Part shown: positions 12,663 to 22,660 of the stretch, piece after piece
How positions within the stretch are numbered: the first letter of the stretch is position 1
Layout: each line of letters begins with the position of its first letter
From: Chromera velia
Taxonomy: Eukaryota; Sar; Chromeraceae
NCBI GenBank assembly: GCA_018398765.1
Contig: JAHBMJ010001117.1
Location: forward strand, 1-36,172
Direction: 5' to 3'
DNA length: 36,172 bases
Translations under genes and position numbers: made by a program
Notes under the pieces: model-generated
Database searches by the model: none
The model's input: only the letters and a program-made list of their open reading frames with translations
Told to the model about the DNA's origin: nothing

Positions 12663-14414
12663 TGTCTCCCCCTCTCTCCTTCCCCATCTCTTTTTTTTCT
12701 CCGTCTGCATGATGTGTCTTTCACTGTTTTTGTTGTCTGTTCCTTTTTTTACCTTGTTGCATTTCTCTTTTCGCTTTGCAGCCAAAAGATGCTCTTCAAC
12801 GTCCTCCGGGCAGCCGCCAATTTGGAAACCTCCGAATTGAAGGGCCTCGGGTACTGTCAGGGTGGGTGCTTCCTTCCGTTTAATTGTCCCTCCGTATCTT
12901 TCTTTAATTGATTGTTTTTTTGTCCCTCAATCTTCTTTTCCCCTTCTTTTTTTCTCCGTTCCTGCCGTTTATCGTCCCCGTGGCAGATTCATGACTTTTT
13001 CTTTCCTGCATTCCTGTGCGATGAGAATGAATGTGCGTGTGAAAAAAATGATCTGCTGGCTCCGTTGAGCTGTGTTATGATGCCCAGAGAGAGTTGTCGG
13101 CGAACCCACTCTTCCTCTTCTTCCGTGCCTTCTGTATCCAGGAGATCTGTTTTCCTGTTTGCGCTCTCTTTGTGTCCTTTTTTACTCGTTTTTTTTTTTT
13201 TTCTCCTTTCGTGTCCCTCTGTGTTTTTGACCTCTCCTTGTTGCCTCTTCTCCCTCCCTCACCCTTTCTCCCTCGCTTGGTTGCAGGCATGAACTTTGTG
13301 GTCGGATTCCTCGTCTCAGAACTGGGCGAGCAGGTCGGAAGGAGGAGAAGGCAGGGGGCGAGGGGAAAGGAGGACTTCGCTCCTTTGTGTGTGTTGCGGA
13401 TTTTCCTGAAGTGGATGCCTTTCGGCTCGAACTTTTTGTTTCCCGAGGGGGATTGGGAAGGACGGAACTTTATTACCAAGGGGGCGGATTGGGAAGAACA
13501 GAACTGAAGAAAGACAAAATCATTGTCCGTTTTCTCGAATGAGCGCCGTACGGAGTGGCAGAATTCGAGAAAATCCTGTTTGTGCGTGCCCTGCGTGTGC
13601 GCATGTGTGTGTGCAGAAAGCATTTGAGGGTCTGGTCGCGTTGATGAAGAACGAGACGTACGACCTGTTCAACTTCTACTCACACGGGTTTGCGAGAGTG
13701 CGGGAGTGCGCGTGCATGCTGAACGAATTGGTGAAGGCACTGATGCCGGAGATGCATGACAGGTTTCAGGTCAGCCAGAGCTCTTTCTCCCCTTTTCATT
13801 CCTGGTCCCATTCTCTCTCCTTCTCTTTCTCTCTCCCCCCCTCCCTTCTCTCTCTCCCTGTGGCTTTCTTTTCCGTCTGTCGTTTTTTCTTCCTTCCTTT
13901 TGTGGTTCCTTGTGTCCATGCTTTCGTCTATCTCACTCTCTTTCTTCTTTGCACCTTCTCCTTCCTCCTTTCCTTCCCTCCTTCTTTCCCCTTTCCCTCC
14001 CTTCCTTTTCCCACTTCCTTTCCATTTCTTATTTTCCCTTTTCTCTCTTTTCCGTTTCTGCATATCCGTCTGACTGTTTTCTTTCTTTCACTTCCACTTT
14101 TTTTGAGAGACTTACAGTCCCACACAGCGTGTTTCTGCGGAGTGAAAAAACTCTGTCTCCTCTTTTCGGAAATCACAGTACCACACAGTTTTTTTTTGCA
14201 GTAGATACACGCACGCGTATCCTTGTGTTAGGAGACTGACAGTCACACCCAGCCTTTTTGATCTGGTTTGGACGTCGCGAAGAAAACGTGTCTTTTTTTT
14301 CGGAAATCACGGTCCCACGCAGCCTGTAGCTCCGATATGTGTGTAGTGAAGACGACCGAGTCTCAATTTCGGACATCACAGTTCCACAAGCGTGTTTGTG
14401 CATGGCCAAAAAGA

Positions 14415-14448
<34 letters not shown>

Positions 14449-14499
14449 GTGTGTAAGTGTGTAAGTGTGGGTGGGTGAGTGAGTGAGTGAGTGAGTGTG

Positions 14500-14533
<34 letters not shown>

Positions 14534-14634
14534 GTATGTTCGTGTATGTGTGTGTGTGTGTGTGTGTAAGTGTGTAAGTGTGGGTGAGTGAGTGAGTGAG
14601 TGAGTGAGTGAGTGCGAGTGTGAGTGTGAGTGTG

Positions 14635-14676
<42 letters not shown>

Positions 14677-17600
14677 TGTGTAAATGTTCGTGTATGTGTG
14701 TGTGTGTGTGCGTGTGTATGTGCATGTGTGTGCGTGCGTGCGTGCGTGCGTGTGTGTGTGTGTGTGTATGTGTGTGTGTGTGTACCCACAGCAATTCGAT
14801 GACCCAGAGGAGCACCACATCGCCGTGAGTGCCAATTACTACGCCATGCCATGGTTCATGACCCTCTTCGTGGACTCTCTCCCGCTGCCTCATGCGAAGG
14901 CCGTATGGGTCAGTCTGTTATGACAGTCTGTCCGTCTGTCTGCAGGCATCCATGCATTTCTGTGCATCCCGGGGCAGGGGTGGATGCGGTCGATTGCTAG
15001 AGAGGGCATGTGTGTGTCCAGGATTCAGAGAGAATGGGGGTGCGAAGACAGCAGACGAGAAAGGAGAGAGGAAAGAAGAGTGGAGTGCCGACGATTCTCG
15101 GCGAGTCGTCTTTCCCTTTCCTCGAACCCGGGAGAGCCGGTAGGAATGCGTGCAGACTCCCTGAAAGTCAAGCTTTCTGTGCTCTTTGACGCAAGCTTCA
15201 GTGTGGAACGCAGAGGATATTTTGTTTCTGCAATTTCCAGAGTTCTCTGACCTGATTGTTTGCACGCAGGATCTGTACCTGATGCACGGGAGCTCCATTC
15301 TTGTCTGGTGAGTTGGGTCTCCGTGGACTCGTGTGTGGAGATTTTTTTGCTGTCGGGAGTGTGTCTTCTTTGTTTTTATTTTGGCCCGTCGCCTTTCTTC
15401 TTTCCTACCTGCTTCCCTTCCTTCCCGTTGTTTTTGCCTTCGTCACTTTCTTGAGAGCTGTCCGGTAGTCTGTTCCCTTCTTGCGTTTCCGTTCGCTTCC
15501 TTTCCTTCGTTTTCTTTTGACCTTTTACCCAGCCTCCTCTCGGACCGCCTTGTCTTCCAACCAACAGAGTCGTCGTAGGCAAGGAGGAAAAGAGACACAC
15601 TCTTTGTGTTTGTTCTGGAACCCTCCTCTCTTTTTCTTTTCTTTGCAGCGTCGCCCTCGTTCTTTTGTACGGACACAAAGGTGAGTGCCTTCTGTAGGAT
15701 CCCCTTCTTTCCTGCCCCCCTTCTTTCCAATGTTATTTCGTCTTCCTGGTCGACAACATGCGTATGTGCTGTTCGTTTTTTCTAGCTCGGCAGAAAACGT
15801 GGAGGTGCGCCGCTGCCATGCACTCTTGCATTGACGTGCATGGTGTCGGCACACGGCCCTCTCTTCTGCATCTGGTCATCACCCCCATCCGTTGCTTCCT
15901 TTGTGTTTTCCCGGATCCCTTGCCAACTCCTCTCCGCTTTTCTTCTCTACTGCAGCGGCTCTGTCGAAACTGGAGTATGAGGAGACCCTCAAAACGCTCA
16001 GAGGTCAGTCAGGAATGAAATCGGCTTTGGGTGTTCTTGCAAAGCTCAGTGGGCACTTGAGAAGAGTCAGAAAGGAAGAGAATAGCGTCAATTGCTCGTT
16101 TTAGCCAGGGAAGAAACTCTTTTTTCACTGCGTCAAAAATTTCCCAAAGACTTCTGAAGAGGACAGATGAGGGCTCGAATCATTCGAAGATTCAGAAAGG
16201 AGGATGCGGCCTCAGTTGGGAGCGTTTATTTCGTTTTTATAGAATTCCATCCATATCCTTCCTTGATTGACTGTTTTTGGTTTGTCCCTTCTTTCCGTCC
16301 CTCCTCGCTGCATGGGGCACTTTGCCTCGTGACTTGTTTTATTTTTCGTTGCGGGCTGAAGGGAGAAAACTTTGCGGAAGAACAGGAAGAGTGCGTTGGA
16401 CGCCTCAGATGCACACTCAGCCCTGTGCCTCTCTATGTATGCCCTGATCTTTAGACGTTCCAAGACGGACCTCTTACAGTCCCGAGGAACTCTGTGAGAG
16501 AGTGGACGAAATGCGGGTGGGTTGGTGGATGGGTGGTGCATCGGCAGCGTTCGCTTGGAAGTCTGTGCGAGTAAGGAAGAGTTGACGGAAGCGCTTTCAG
16601 GTCTCTCTCTTCTATCGATGTTCCGTCCCGTCACTTTTTCAGATATATTTTCTCTCTTGAGTTCCATCTCGCTGCAGGCCATCGCGAGGGGAGAAGAGTT
16701 CTTCCTTTGGATTCTTCTCGTCATTCTCAAACGTTGATGCATCTTCTTCTCCTGATCGCATGCAGGCCCTCATATGCCCCCGCGTGCTCTGGTGTTGGTC
16801 TGAGCTCTTTTGGAAGTCTGCGTGTGCGTGGCCCTCTTTGCACATCTACGCGGTGTCCCGGAAAGACAGGGAGAGAGACTTCGAGGGAGGCTCATGTCCC
16901 GACTCTGAAGATGCGAACAGTCAGTGTGTCAGTCTCAGAGTTGCTTTGTTCTCTTTGACTACACTCAATCCCACCCAGCAGGCGAAGGGAAGCCCTTTCC
17001 TCTGTACTCGGTATGCATGCAACCCCTCCCCCCTTTTTTGGCTCATCTCTCTTGTTCCTCTCTGACGCTCATTCTCTCTCTCCCTCAGTATGTGTGTGTG
17101 TATGTGTGTGTGTCTGTCTGTCCCAGCTGTTGGCTTTCCTTTTTGATATCTCGTTCTCCCTCTCTTCTGTCCTGCTCCCTGACTTGCAGCTGGCCCCACG
17201 GAAGAGTGCCGTCTCCGCACGCCCAGGGGGTCCCGTCTCTTCGTCTACAGAATCCGGACGGCCGTGCCCCGACTGGCCCCCCCGAGAGGGGAGGAGGGCA
17301 GCGCCGTGAGGTCCGCTGTGTCCCCAGGGTCAAAAGAAGATGCACAGAAAGGGTCGGGGGGTGATGCGACAGGAGCAAATAGGGGTCACTTTCCCCTTCT
17401 GGCCTCGTTTTGTGCTCGTCGGGCAGTTTTGTTTCCGACGGGCTCCCCGTCAACAAAAGCGAGGGCAGCGGGTGGGGCGACGACGGGAAAGAGCCGGCCG
17501 ACTCGAAAATCTAGTGGGGCGGCGGAAGAGTCTGTGGTAGTGTCACCCAACAGGACACCTGTGTTTCCTGCCGAGTTCTTTGCTGGGTCGTCAGAGAGCG

Positions 17601-19643
17601 TGGATGCGGGGTGGGTTGCTTCTTTCAGTGAATTTCTGCCTCCAGAGGCCGACGCAGAGAATGAAGCTTTGGATGTGGATGTAGAAGAGGAGGGGGGGGA
17701 TGATGCAGATTTGGTTTCGGCATTAGAGACGGCAATGGATGTGACACCGTCAGAAACGAATTTTTTCTTTGAGTGTGAGAGTGGAGGCTCTCCCTCCGCC
17801 GCAATTCCAGAGTTCACAATCGCAGCCCCTGTCGTGACAGGATCTTCGACAGCTTCTGCCCTAGACCCAGGTGTGTCTGTGCCTGTGTCTTTGGGTGAAG
17901 AGGGGTGTTCTGCCGGTGTGCTGACGACCCCAGCCGGATCCGAAAGTCACGCAGTGGGGGGTAGTGGGGGTAATCTGTTGAATCGCATTAATTCATCCGA
18001 CAATGGATCGAATTTTTCGTCTTTTGTTAGCGGGGGCCTTGTCGTTTTAGGGGAGGGGGAGGGAGGGGCTCCGATAGTTTCTGATGAGGGGAAAGTGTCC
18101 TATATACCCCTCGAGCTTTTTTTGTCTTCGTCTGAGGGGGGAACACCCACGCCTGCACACTCAGGGGCACCAGCAATAAAAACAGCAAATGCACCACCCA
18201 CTAGTTCGGCTTTGCCGTCAGGTATGGGGAATTTGATGGGTGCTGCGGGGAGGGGGGTAAGGGGGGTGCAAGTGAAGGAGAAGGAAAAAGAGAAGGACTT
18301 ATTTGCCGATCTGGCAGCCAGTGCTTTTCCCTCTGTTGCATCAGGTGCGCCTGCAGCCAGCCCACCGACAGGAGTGCCTCCTCGGATGGCAGCGCAGAAT
18401 CAGGGAACAGAAGGTATCCCAGTGGCTCCCAACAAGCCAGCAGGGAATGAGAAAGGAAAGCAAGACGCGGATCTGTTCGGTGATCTAGATATTTTCATGA
18501 AGGGAAGTGGCGATCCGTTTGCGTCTGCACGACTTCAGCCTTCTTTGTTTCAATCACCCACCGAACAGAACCTCAAAGCACGCAAAACCCCCCAAGCGTC
18601 TCCTGATACCACCAACGCAACGCCCATGCCATCACCTGAACGTCCGCAATCCGCCGCAGCCAAGCCCCTTTCTCTCCCCCTACCCCTACCACCCCAACCC
18701 CACAGCCCATCACTTCCAGAGCAAACCCAATCAACTTCCAGGTTCCGCCGTCCCCCTCCCGCAGAGTCCCTATTTGTTGTGCAGGTCGAATTGAAGCTGC
18801 CTCCAAAAATTCCTATCACCCCTCGCAGTCTGTTTCCCCCAAAGGACGAGCGATTCAAACCCAAACCGGCACTTTCACAAAGAAGATCAGGCTCGGGAGC
18901 TCTGGACAGACAGGGGGGGGACACTGCGGCCGCACAAGCCCTGACAGTGGCGGCTCTCACAGGGGCTGCAGGCATCCGGTCAGTCAAGAATTTGATCGAC
19001 TGAAATCCATTTCTTGTTGCGGTTTTCTGTGTACTGCTATTAAAAAACAGAGGCATGGGAGGAAGCAGGTGTCCGGTGATGTCTCAAAGCTGCTCTCCGT
19101 TCCACGTCCCTTTCCTTCCTTATCCTGCTCCAGCTCGGGGGCTGACGCCGTTGTACACGGATGCAGATGAGGTCGCGTTGCTGCTACACACGAATCTGCC
19201 AGGATGTGACGAATAAATAAGCACACGGCGGTCCTTCGTCCAGATTTCTAAACTTTTGTTTTTGCTTCCCTGCTCCCTGATTTTTTTCCTGCGCGCCTCG
19301 ACGTCTGAATGAAATGCTGATACTCCTTCGTTCGCTTGTTTTCTCTTTTCTCATCTCCATTCCTTCGCTGCCCCCCTCTGCATGGGTCTCCCCCCCCCCC
19401 TTCCCCCNNNNNNNNNNNNNNNNNNNNNNNNNNNNNNNNNNNNNNNNNNNNNNNNNNNNNNNNNNNNNNNNNNNNNNNNNNNNNNNNNNNNNNNNNNNNN
19501 NNNNNNNNNNNNNNNNNNNNNNNNNNNNNNNNNNNNNNNNNNNNNNNNNNNNNNNNNNNNNNNNNNNNNNNNNNNNNNNNNNNNNNNNNNNNNNNNNNNN
19601 NNNNNNNNNNNNNNNNNNNCCCTTCCCCCGCCCCCCCCACTCT

Positions 19644-19674
<31 letters not shown>

Positions 19675-21155
19675 AAAGCAGGCGTCTGACCAGGGAGGGA
19701 ACCGCCGAGGGGTCTCAACAGGGCAGCCGTCGTCCCTCTGCGATCTGTGAGTTCTTTCTTTTGTCTCTCTCTCTCTCTGTCTCTCTCTCCGTCTCTCTCT
19801 TCGTCTTCCCTCATTTGGGACGTTCAGTATCCATGCTTCATCGAATCGCTCTTTCCGCTCAATTTGATCTCTCCCTACCTGCCTGCCTCGTTCAATTGCT
19901 TTGCATACCTTTCTCCAAGAGTAGAGGAAGCAAGATAGAAGCCCAAAACGTCGATCTGTCTGGGTGTGATTTGACCGTTTGGTGTGTTACTATAGATTCC
20001 TCACACTTCTTTTTCTCTACCCGCGCAGCCGATTCCGACCGCCAGGTAGGAGGCCAGCCGGCCGGTCTGGGTGCGTTCTTGTCGTCCATCGGGGGGAAGA
20101 TCCAGCTCCTCGGTGAGAGGGCAGCTGCAGGTGTGCCGTTGCCGCCTGGTCACGTACAGGGGGGACAACAGGAGCTCGGGCAGGGGGGGCAGATGAGGGG
20201 TGGGAGGGGGATGGCGTCTCCCCCTCCAGGCCCTCAGGCGAAGGGGGGGGCACAGGGACATGGCGTCTCACGAGCAAGGACAGAGGGCCCACCACCCCAT
20301 ACCCAGGGGGGGCATGCCGGGGCACCTGCTGGCTTTGTGCCCTCGAGTGCGTCTTCCCCATCAGGGTCACCCCCTGCCGGTAGCACTACAGGGGTGCATT
20401 CAAGAGAAGGCGGGGCGTCGGGGGTGATGACTTCTTTGCAGCGGCGTGCAATGGATCCTTTTGGAGCTTTGAACATCAATTTCTCCCTAGACACTGCGCG
20501 AGGGTGGACCCAGCAGGGGAGTGAGCAGGTGAGGGCGGGAGTGGGGGCTGTGGCCTCTCAGCTTCGTAATTTGGTTGCGCCTGCTGGGTCCGGGGACCCG
20601 GGGGGGGGCCTGGCAGGTCAGAGGGGTGCCCGCACATCCGGGGGACATGCCGGGGACCCCACTCTTGCAAGTGGTAGGGGGCCCGGGCCTGCCCAAAGCT
20701 CTGCCTCTACTGGTGGGGGTACAACAACCACCCCCCCAGTAGCAGGGCCACCAGACCGGAGAGGCAGCCGTCATGACTCCTGGAGAGGACAAACACAGGG
20801 GGAGGGGGTACGCAGAGGGTCCTCACTTGCAACCCCGCCTGCGGGACCAGGCCATCGCACGGCGTCTTCCTCACCAGAGACGGTCAGAGAGGCACAGCAG
20901 CGAGAACAGCCGCGCAATGGGCATCGGCAGAAAGAGAATTCTTTGCAGGTTGAAGAGGCGTCTCCGCCTCAGTTAATAGGAGGTTTGATGGTCAGGAAAG
21001 AGAGGGAAGAAAGGGAAATGGGGAGGGGCGCGAATGGCAGTCGGGCATCTGCAAGTGGGCAAGGGGGTAGTACAGTGTCGGGGTCCAGCGAAGTGCCCCC
21101 TGCCCCTGCTCAAGTGATTGGAATGAGAGGGGGTGGAAGACGGCGAGTATCTTAG
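4233..21155 (+). CDS. Large multi-exon TBC-domain (Rab-GAP) protein gene
   Basis: About 23 exons can be joined by GT..AG sites with matching phase, giving a protein of about 1,880 residues. The order is an N-terminal charged/coiled-coil part, an unrecognised globular part, a TBC domain (about residues 580-840), then a long disordered tail with adaptor-type DLF and DPF motifs. TBC domains speed GTP hydrolysis by Rab GTPases using an arginine and a glutamine finger; both are present (ILRDVGR and GYCQG), so the enzyme should be active. The start is the ATG at 4233, opening the first exon. The last exon ends with TAG at 21153-21155. The exon 6/7 junction and the exon before the long exon at 17190 are the least certain joins. 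An assembly gap at 19408-19619 could hide an exon, although the phases on either side agree without one. A stop at 19001-19003 would be reached only if the donor at 18979 were not used. Confidence 0.8.
5163..6020. repeat. Long TTTC polypyrimidine tract in intron 2
   Basis: About 860 bases are almost wholly T and C on the coding strand, mostly (TTTC)n with TTCC variants. A phrase with TTCCTTTCTTCCCCCCTTTC recurs near 5519, 5601, 5704, 5858 and 5880, so the array grew by copying larger blocks. Open frames rich in Phe/Ser/Leu (plus) or Lys/Arg/Glu (minus) that span it are not genes. Being intronic, it doubles as an extreme polypyrimidine tract. Confidence 0.95.
6096..6130. repeat. TG run immediately before the exon 3 acceptor
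   Basis: A run of about 16 TG units leads into TTTGTTTCCAG, the acceptor of exon 3 at 6140. It is part of the intron that also holds the TTTC tract. Confidence 0.9.
7251..8658 (+). CDS. TBC gene exons 4-6: unrecognised globular module
   Basis: The exons are 7251-7312, 7552-7891 and about 8312-8658, and the phases match at both internal joins. The product reads YQDVKDLKRDTVVVNGKLFQ, then GSIVEYDEIVKEISELIARG, then a compact section with RVLLHLCNRTFSGGNLFETF and SRPLEICVVGDAASLQGHIR, followed by an acidic and then lysine-rich linker. The alternating hydrophobic pattern suggests a beta-rich domain placed before the TBC domain, but I do not recognise the family. If the GTGAGA donor at 8659 is ignored, exon 6 runs on to a TGA at 8757-8759; annotation software might end a gene there. 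I prefer the splice, because the TBC domain needs upstream sequence. Confidence 0.6.
9361..9424. other. Three consecutive perfect hairpins
   Basis: CAGGCA/TGCCTG (9361-9366 with 9370-9375), CCCGCAGCGTTTG/CAAACGCTGCGGG (9381-9393 with 9398-9410, loop TAGG) and GGGGTCG/CGACCCC (9408-9414 with 9418-9424) are perfect stems. The second and third overlap by three bases and so compete. They form the left end of the putative element and may be its recognition or folding signal. Confidence 0.8.
9361..10181. mobile_element. Putative transposable element, GC-rich ends and AT-rich core
   Basis: Inverted repeats mark the two ends: CAATGCCTGTAAAGC near 9367-9381 pairs with GCTTTACAGGCATTG near 10160-10174, with further partial pairing inward (CGCAGCG against CGCTGC). 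Between them lie a GC-rich left arm to about 9560, an AT-rich core (9600-10010) and a GC-rich right arm. The right arm has a direct repeat GAGCGCTTGAAACCAGG at about 10047 and 10080. No transposase frame is present, so it would be a non-autonomous element. The exact ends and a target-site duplication are not resolved. Confidence 0.45.
10569..10718 (+). CDS. TBC gene exon 7: helix leading into the TBC domain
   Basis: This frame reads RPLTWYEVSFRCIF and then LSKQIYRILHSQRAREKTFR. It ends at the donor GTCGGC at 10719 in phase 0, which joins directly to the GFPPPLRPYYW of exon 8. A basic helix just before the G-x-P-x-x-L-R-x-x-x-W motif is usual in TBC proteins. The 5' boundary is uncertain: acceptors at 10568, 10533 or 10476 are all possible. 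A 142-codon minus-strand frame overlaps it, but I regard that as a shadow because it has no continuation. Confidence 0.55.
10985..16516 (+). CDS. TBC gene exons 8-19: Rab-GAP TBC domain
   Basis: The exons are 10985-11033, 11455-11507, 11852-11906, 12223-12271, 12782-12861, 13287-13333, 13617-13769, 14792-14908, 15270-15307, 15649-15680, 15956-16003 and 16455-16516; every join keeps phase. The domain opens with GFPPPLRPYYWRVILTG and continues to ELRNRKHAKADAAILRDVG|RTLPE, where the arginine finger is completed across the exon 10/11 border. Then come LFNVLRAAANLETSELKGLG, YCQG|MNFVVGFL with the glutamine finger, KAFEGLVALM, and ANYYAMPWFMTLFVDSLPLP before AVW|DLYLMHGSSIL. It closes with helices ALSKLEYEETLKTLR and SYSPEELCERVDEMR. 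Length and motif order fit a complete TBC domain. The very small exons (32-55 bases) are notable. The likely role is switching off a Rab on a membrane; the Rab target cannot be told. Confidence 0.9.
12290..12660. repeat. TTTC/TCTC/TTTG tract in intron 11
   Basis: A second long polypyrimidine array, with TTTG, TCTC, TTTC and (TCTTCTTTC)n blocks, fills most of the intron before exon 12 at 12782. As at 5163, long frames on either strand are repeat artefacts. Confidence 0.95.
14107..14400. repeat. Five-unit degenerate tandem repeat, about 61-70 bp
   Basis: The core ACAGTNCCACACAG recurs at 14114, 14175, 14239, 14309 and 14378, usually preceded by TTTCGGAAATC or GAGACT. Units differ in length and sequence, which points to an old array. 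It sits in intron 14 of the TBC gene, just before the TG array. Confidence 0.65.
14416..14784. repeat. TG microsatellite with GTGAGT blocks
   Basis: This is a run of TG broken by GAGTGAGTGAGT and AAGTGTGTAAGTG segments. Two copies of a larger unit occupy about 14440-14560 and 14560-14690. It ends seven bases before the CCACAG acceptor of exon 15 (exon start 14792). The many GTGAGT copies also resemble donor sites. Confidence 0.9.
16766..16919 (+). CDS. TBC gene exon 20 (probable)
   Basis: This exon follows an ATGCAG acceptor, enters in phase 0 from exon 19 and leaves in phase 1 at a GTCAGT donor, matching the phase-1 entry at 17190. It reads ALICPRVLWCWSELFWKSAC and ends in the acidic SRKDRERDFEGGSCPDSEDA. 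The tryptophan and cysteine content is unusual for the end of a TBC protein. A second acceptor at 16677, with a weak donor GTCATT at 16720, could add 14 codons, and a 29-base pseudo-exon at 16982-17010 would throw the next exon out of frame. Confidence 0.5.
17190..18978 (+). CDS. TBC gene long exon: disordered tail with DLF/DPF motifs
   Basis: A single open frame of almost 600 codons enters in phase 1 (GPTEECRLRTPRGSRLFVYR). It is rich in Ser, Gly, Pro, Ala and Thr with acidic patches, as expected of a disordered region. Near its end are KDLFADLAASAF (about 18296-18330), DADLFGDLDIF (about 18465-18495) and GDPFASA (about 18509). DPF/W and related DLF motifs are known ligands of the AP-2 alpha appendage and similar adaptor ears. 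The exon stops at the donor GTCAGT at 18979; reading through instead gives a stop at 19001-19003. I prefer splicing because the donor matches the gene's consensus and the phase fits the next exon. Confidence 0.75.
19408..19619. other. Assembly gap (212 undetermined bases)
   Basis: The gap is flanked on both sides by C homopolymer runs, so it is probably a sequencing or assembly failure at a C-rich tract. It lies in an intron of the TBC gene in my model, but an exon inside it cannot be excluded. Confidence 0.99.
19682..21155 (+). CDS. TBC gene last two exons
   Basis: Exon 19682-19746 follows a TG run and a GAAAGCAG acceptor, enters in phase 2 and leaves in phase 1 at GTGAGT. Exon 20029-21155 follows CCGCGCAG, enters in phase 1 and ends with TAG. 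They read RRLTREGTAEGSQQGSRRPS and then SDSDRQVGGQPAGLGAFLSS followed by GGKIQLLGERAAAG. The rest is glycine/proline-rich disorder. A second DPF motif sits in RAMDPFGALNINFSLD near 20448-20495, beside a likely amphipathic stretch. These exons could belong to a separate gene if the gap at 19408-19619 hides a gene boundary, but the two matching phases and the shared motifs favour one gene. Confidence 0.6.
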
Positions 21156-22420
21156 CATGACTGACCACGACGAAAGATCGACTGAAGAAAGAACTTGTTT
21201 TTTTATGTTCTGCTTGATTTTTTGCATTCCGCGTTTCTATTATACCTAGTTTGATCTAGAGTTTAATGCATGTTTAATGCTCAATCTGAGCAAGCTAGCA
21301 GCTGTCACAGCCCGGCCTGTCAGTGTCCACTGTAGACTAGCTAGAGCTGGGTTAATCATCATCAATAGAATGAATGAATCTAGGAATGAATAATGATGAT
21401 GGGGGTTTTAGCTAGCAGACGGTAGCTCCACCTAGAGCCCCGCCCCGATGAGTGATGGAAGTATGAATTTAAAAAGGGGCAATACAGTATTATCCCAGAT
21501 TCATGCATTGCATGATGGCCTATAGACTGATCAATAATATAAATGATGATGATAATTAATGATCTGACTTAACCCGCCAGGCGGCGCCAGCCATTATATT
21601 CTAATGATAAAGGGCAATCTATGAGTATTCAGGTCATATTCCAAAGCTAGGAGCACACTATAGCTACTAGCGATTGTTCATATAAAACGGCTGAGCTTTA
21701 AGACATACTACGATGCAGGTAGCAAAGCTTTTGAAAGTTGGTGTTTGCTTCTAGGTGCTTTAAGCCGGCCCGCTTTTTACACATCAATTTTCAGCTTTAT
21801 AGTCTATTTACTTCTCGAAATCCACCAACCGCAGACTTTTTTAAAATGGTAGGTTGACTTGTCAAAAAAGTATAAAAAGGTAAGTCAAAATGTTGGGTAA
21901 CCAGACTTTTTCACCGGCTAGTTCACCGGACTCGGACATTCCATCAGACATTCTTTATAGGGTTCAATTGGGGATCTCCAAATCTCCAATTTAACATCTG
22001 CTGCATGATCTGCATGTCTAAACATCTCTAGTAGAGGTAATTTTCAAACAAAAAAACAAATAAAAAAAAACGCTCTCTGGACCTTTTTTTTTTTTTTTTT
22101 TTTTTCACAACCATGGTGGGGATGCAAAAAGTTTAAAAAAGTTGATAAAAACACTAGGGAACGACACATTTCTTATATGGAAAAAAAAAATAAAAAAATA
22201 AGTGAAAATAACTTTTTTTTTTAATTATCCCTAGCATCTCTAACACTTTTTTTAGATAGAACATGATTATATATAAAGATTAGAAATCCTTAATATGATT
22301 GATGGAGATTAATGGAGATAGTTTGGAGCTTTGGATCTCTTATGATCTCTCCATAATGGGTTTTAAATAGGTGTGGATATCTAAACCTGATCGCGACGAT
22401 CAGTGTCGATCGGTTTATTT
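21156..22420. other. AT-rich intergenic region, no gene seen
   Basis: Composition changes sharply after the TBC stop codon. The stretch has poly-T and poly-A runs (22084-22105, 22181-22198), short TAGCTAGC palindromes near 21290-21420 and frequent stops in all frames. I could not find clear terminal repeats. A GC-richer patch at 21420-21450 and 21580-21596 may be transposon debris. Confidence 0.6.
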
Positions 22421-22660
22421 GTCGTATGGATACGCTCTTGGAAGGTTGGCGGTCGACAAGTTTCAATCAAAGTATTGCAACGCCTTACCTTAGACATCCC
22501 CACACTGCTCACACAACATTAATGAAGGTCAGACTGCATGATAGTCTCGGTGACAATGCAGTGAAGTTCTTAATTCCATGCAACACAAGCCAGTGCAACA
22601 CTGCAACATTTTTGCGTTCGGACTATATCCCTGTGCGACATCACTTTCGGGGCCATCAGC

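Noticed and set aside
12161-12911. Long Phe/Ser/Leu-rich and Lys/Glu-rich frames near 12240-12785
   Set aside because: Same artefact as at 5163. Only the short stretches at 12223-12271 and 12782-12861 fit the TBC domain.
14173-14893. Thr/His-rich minus-strand frames of up to 220 codons
   Set aside because: They are the TG array read in reverse. Exon 15 lies on the plus strand here.
16982-17010. 29-base exon candidate between AG and GTATGC
   Set aside because: Including it puts the long exon at 17190 out of frame and leads to a stop at 17307-17309. Skipping it keeps phase.
17340-19056. Open frames antisense to or offset from the long exon
   Set aside because: They are shadows of the GC-rich coding frame and lack splice connections.
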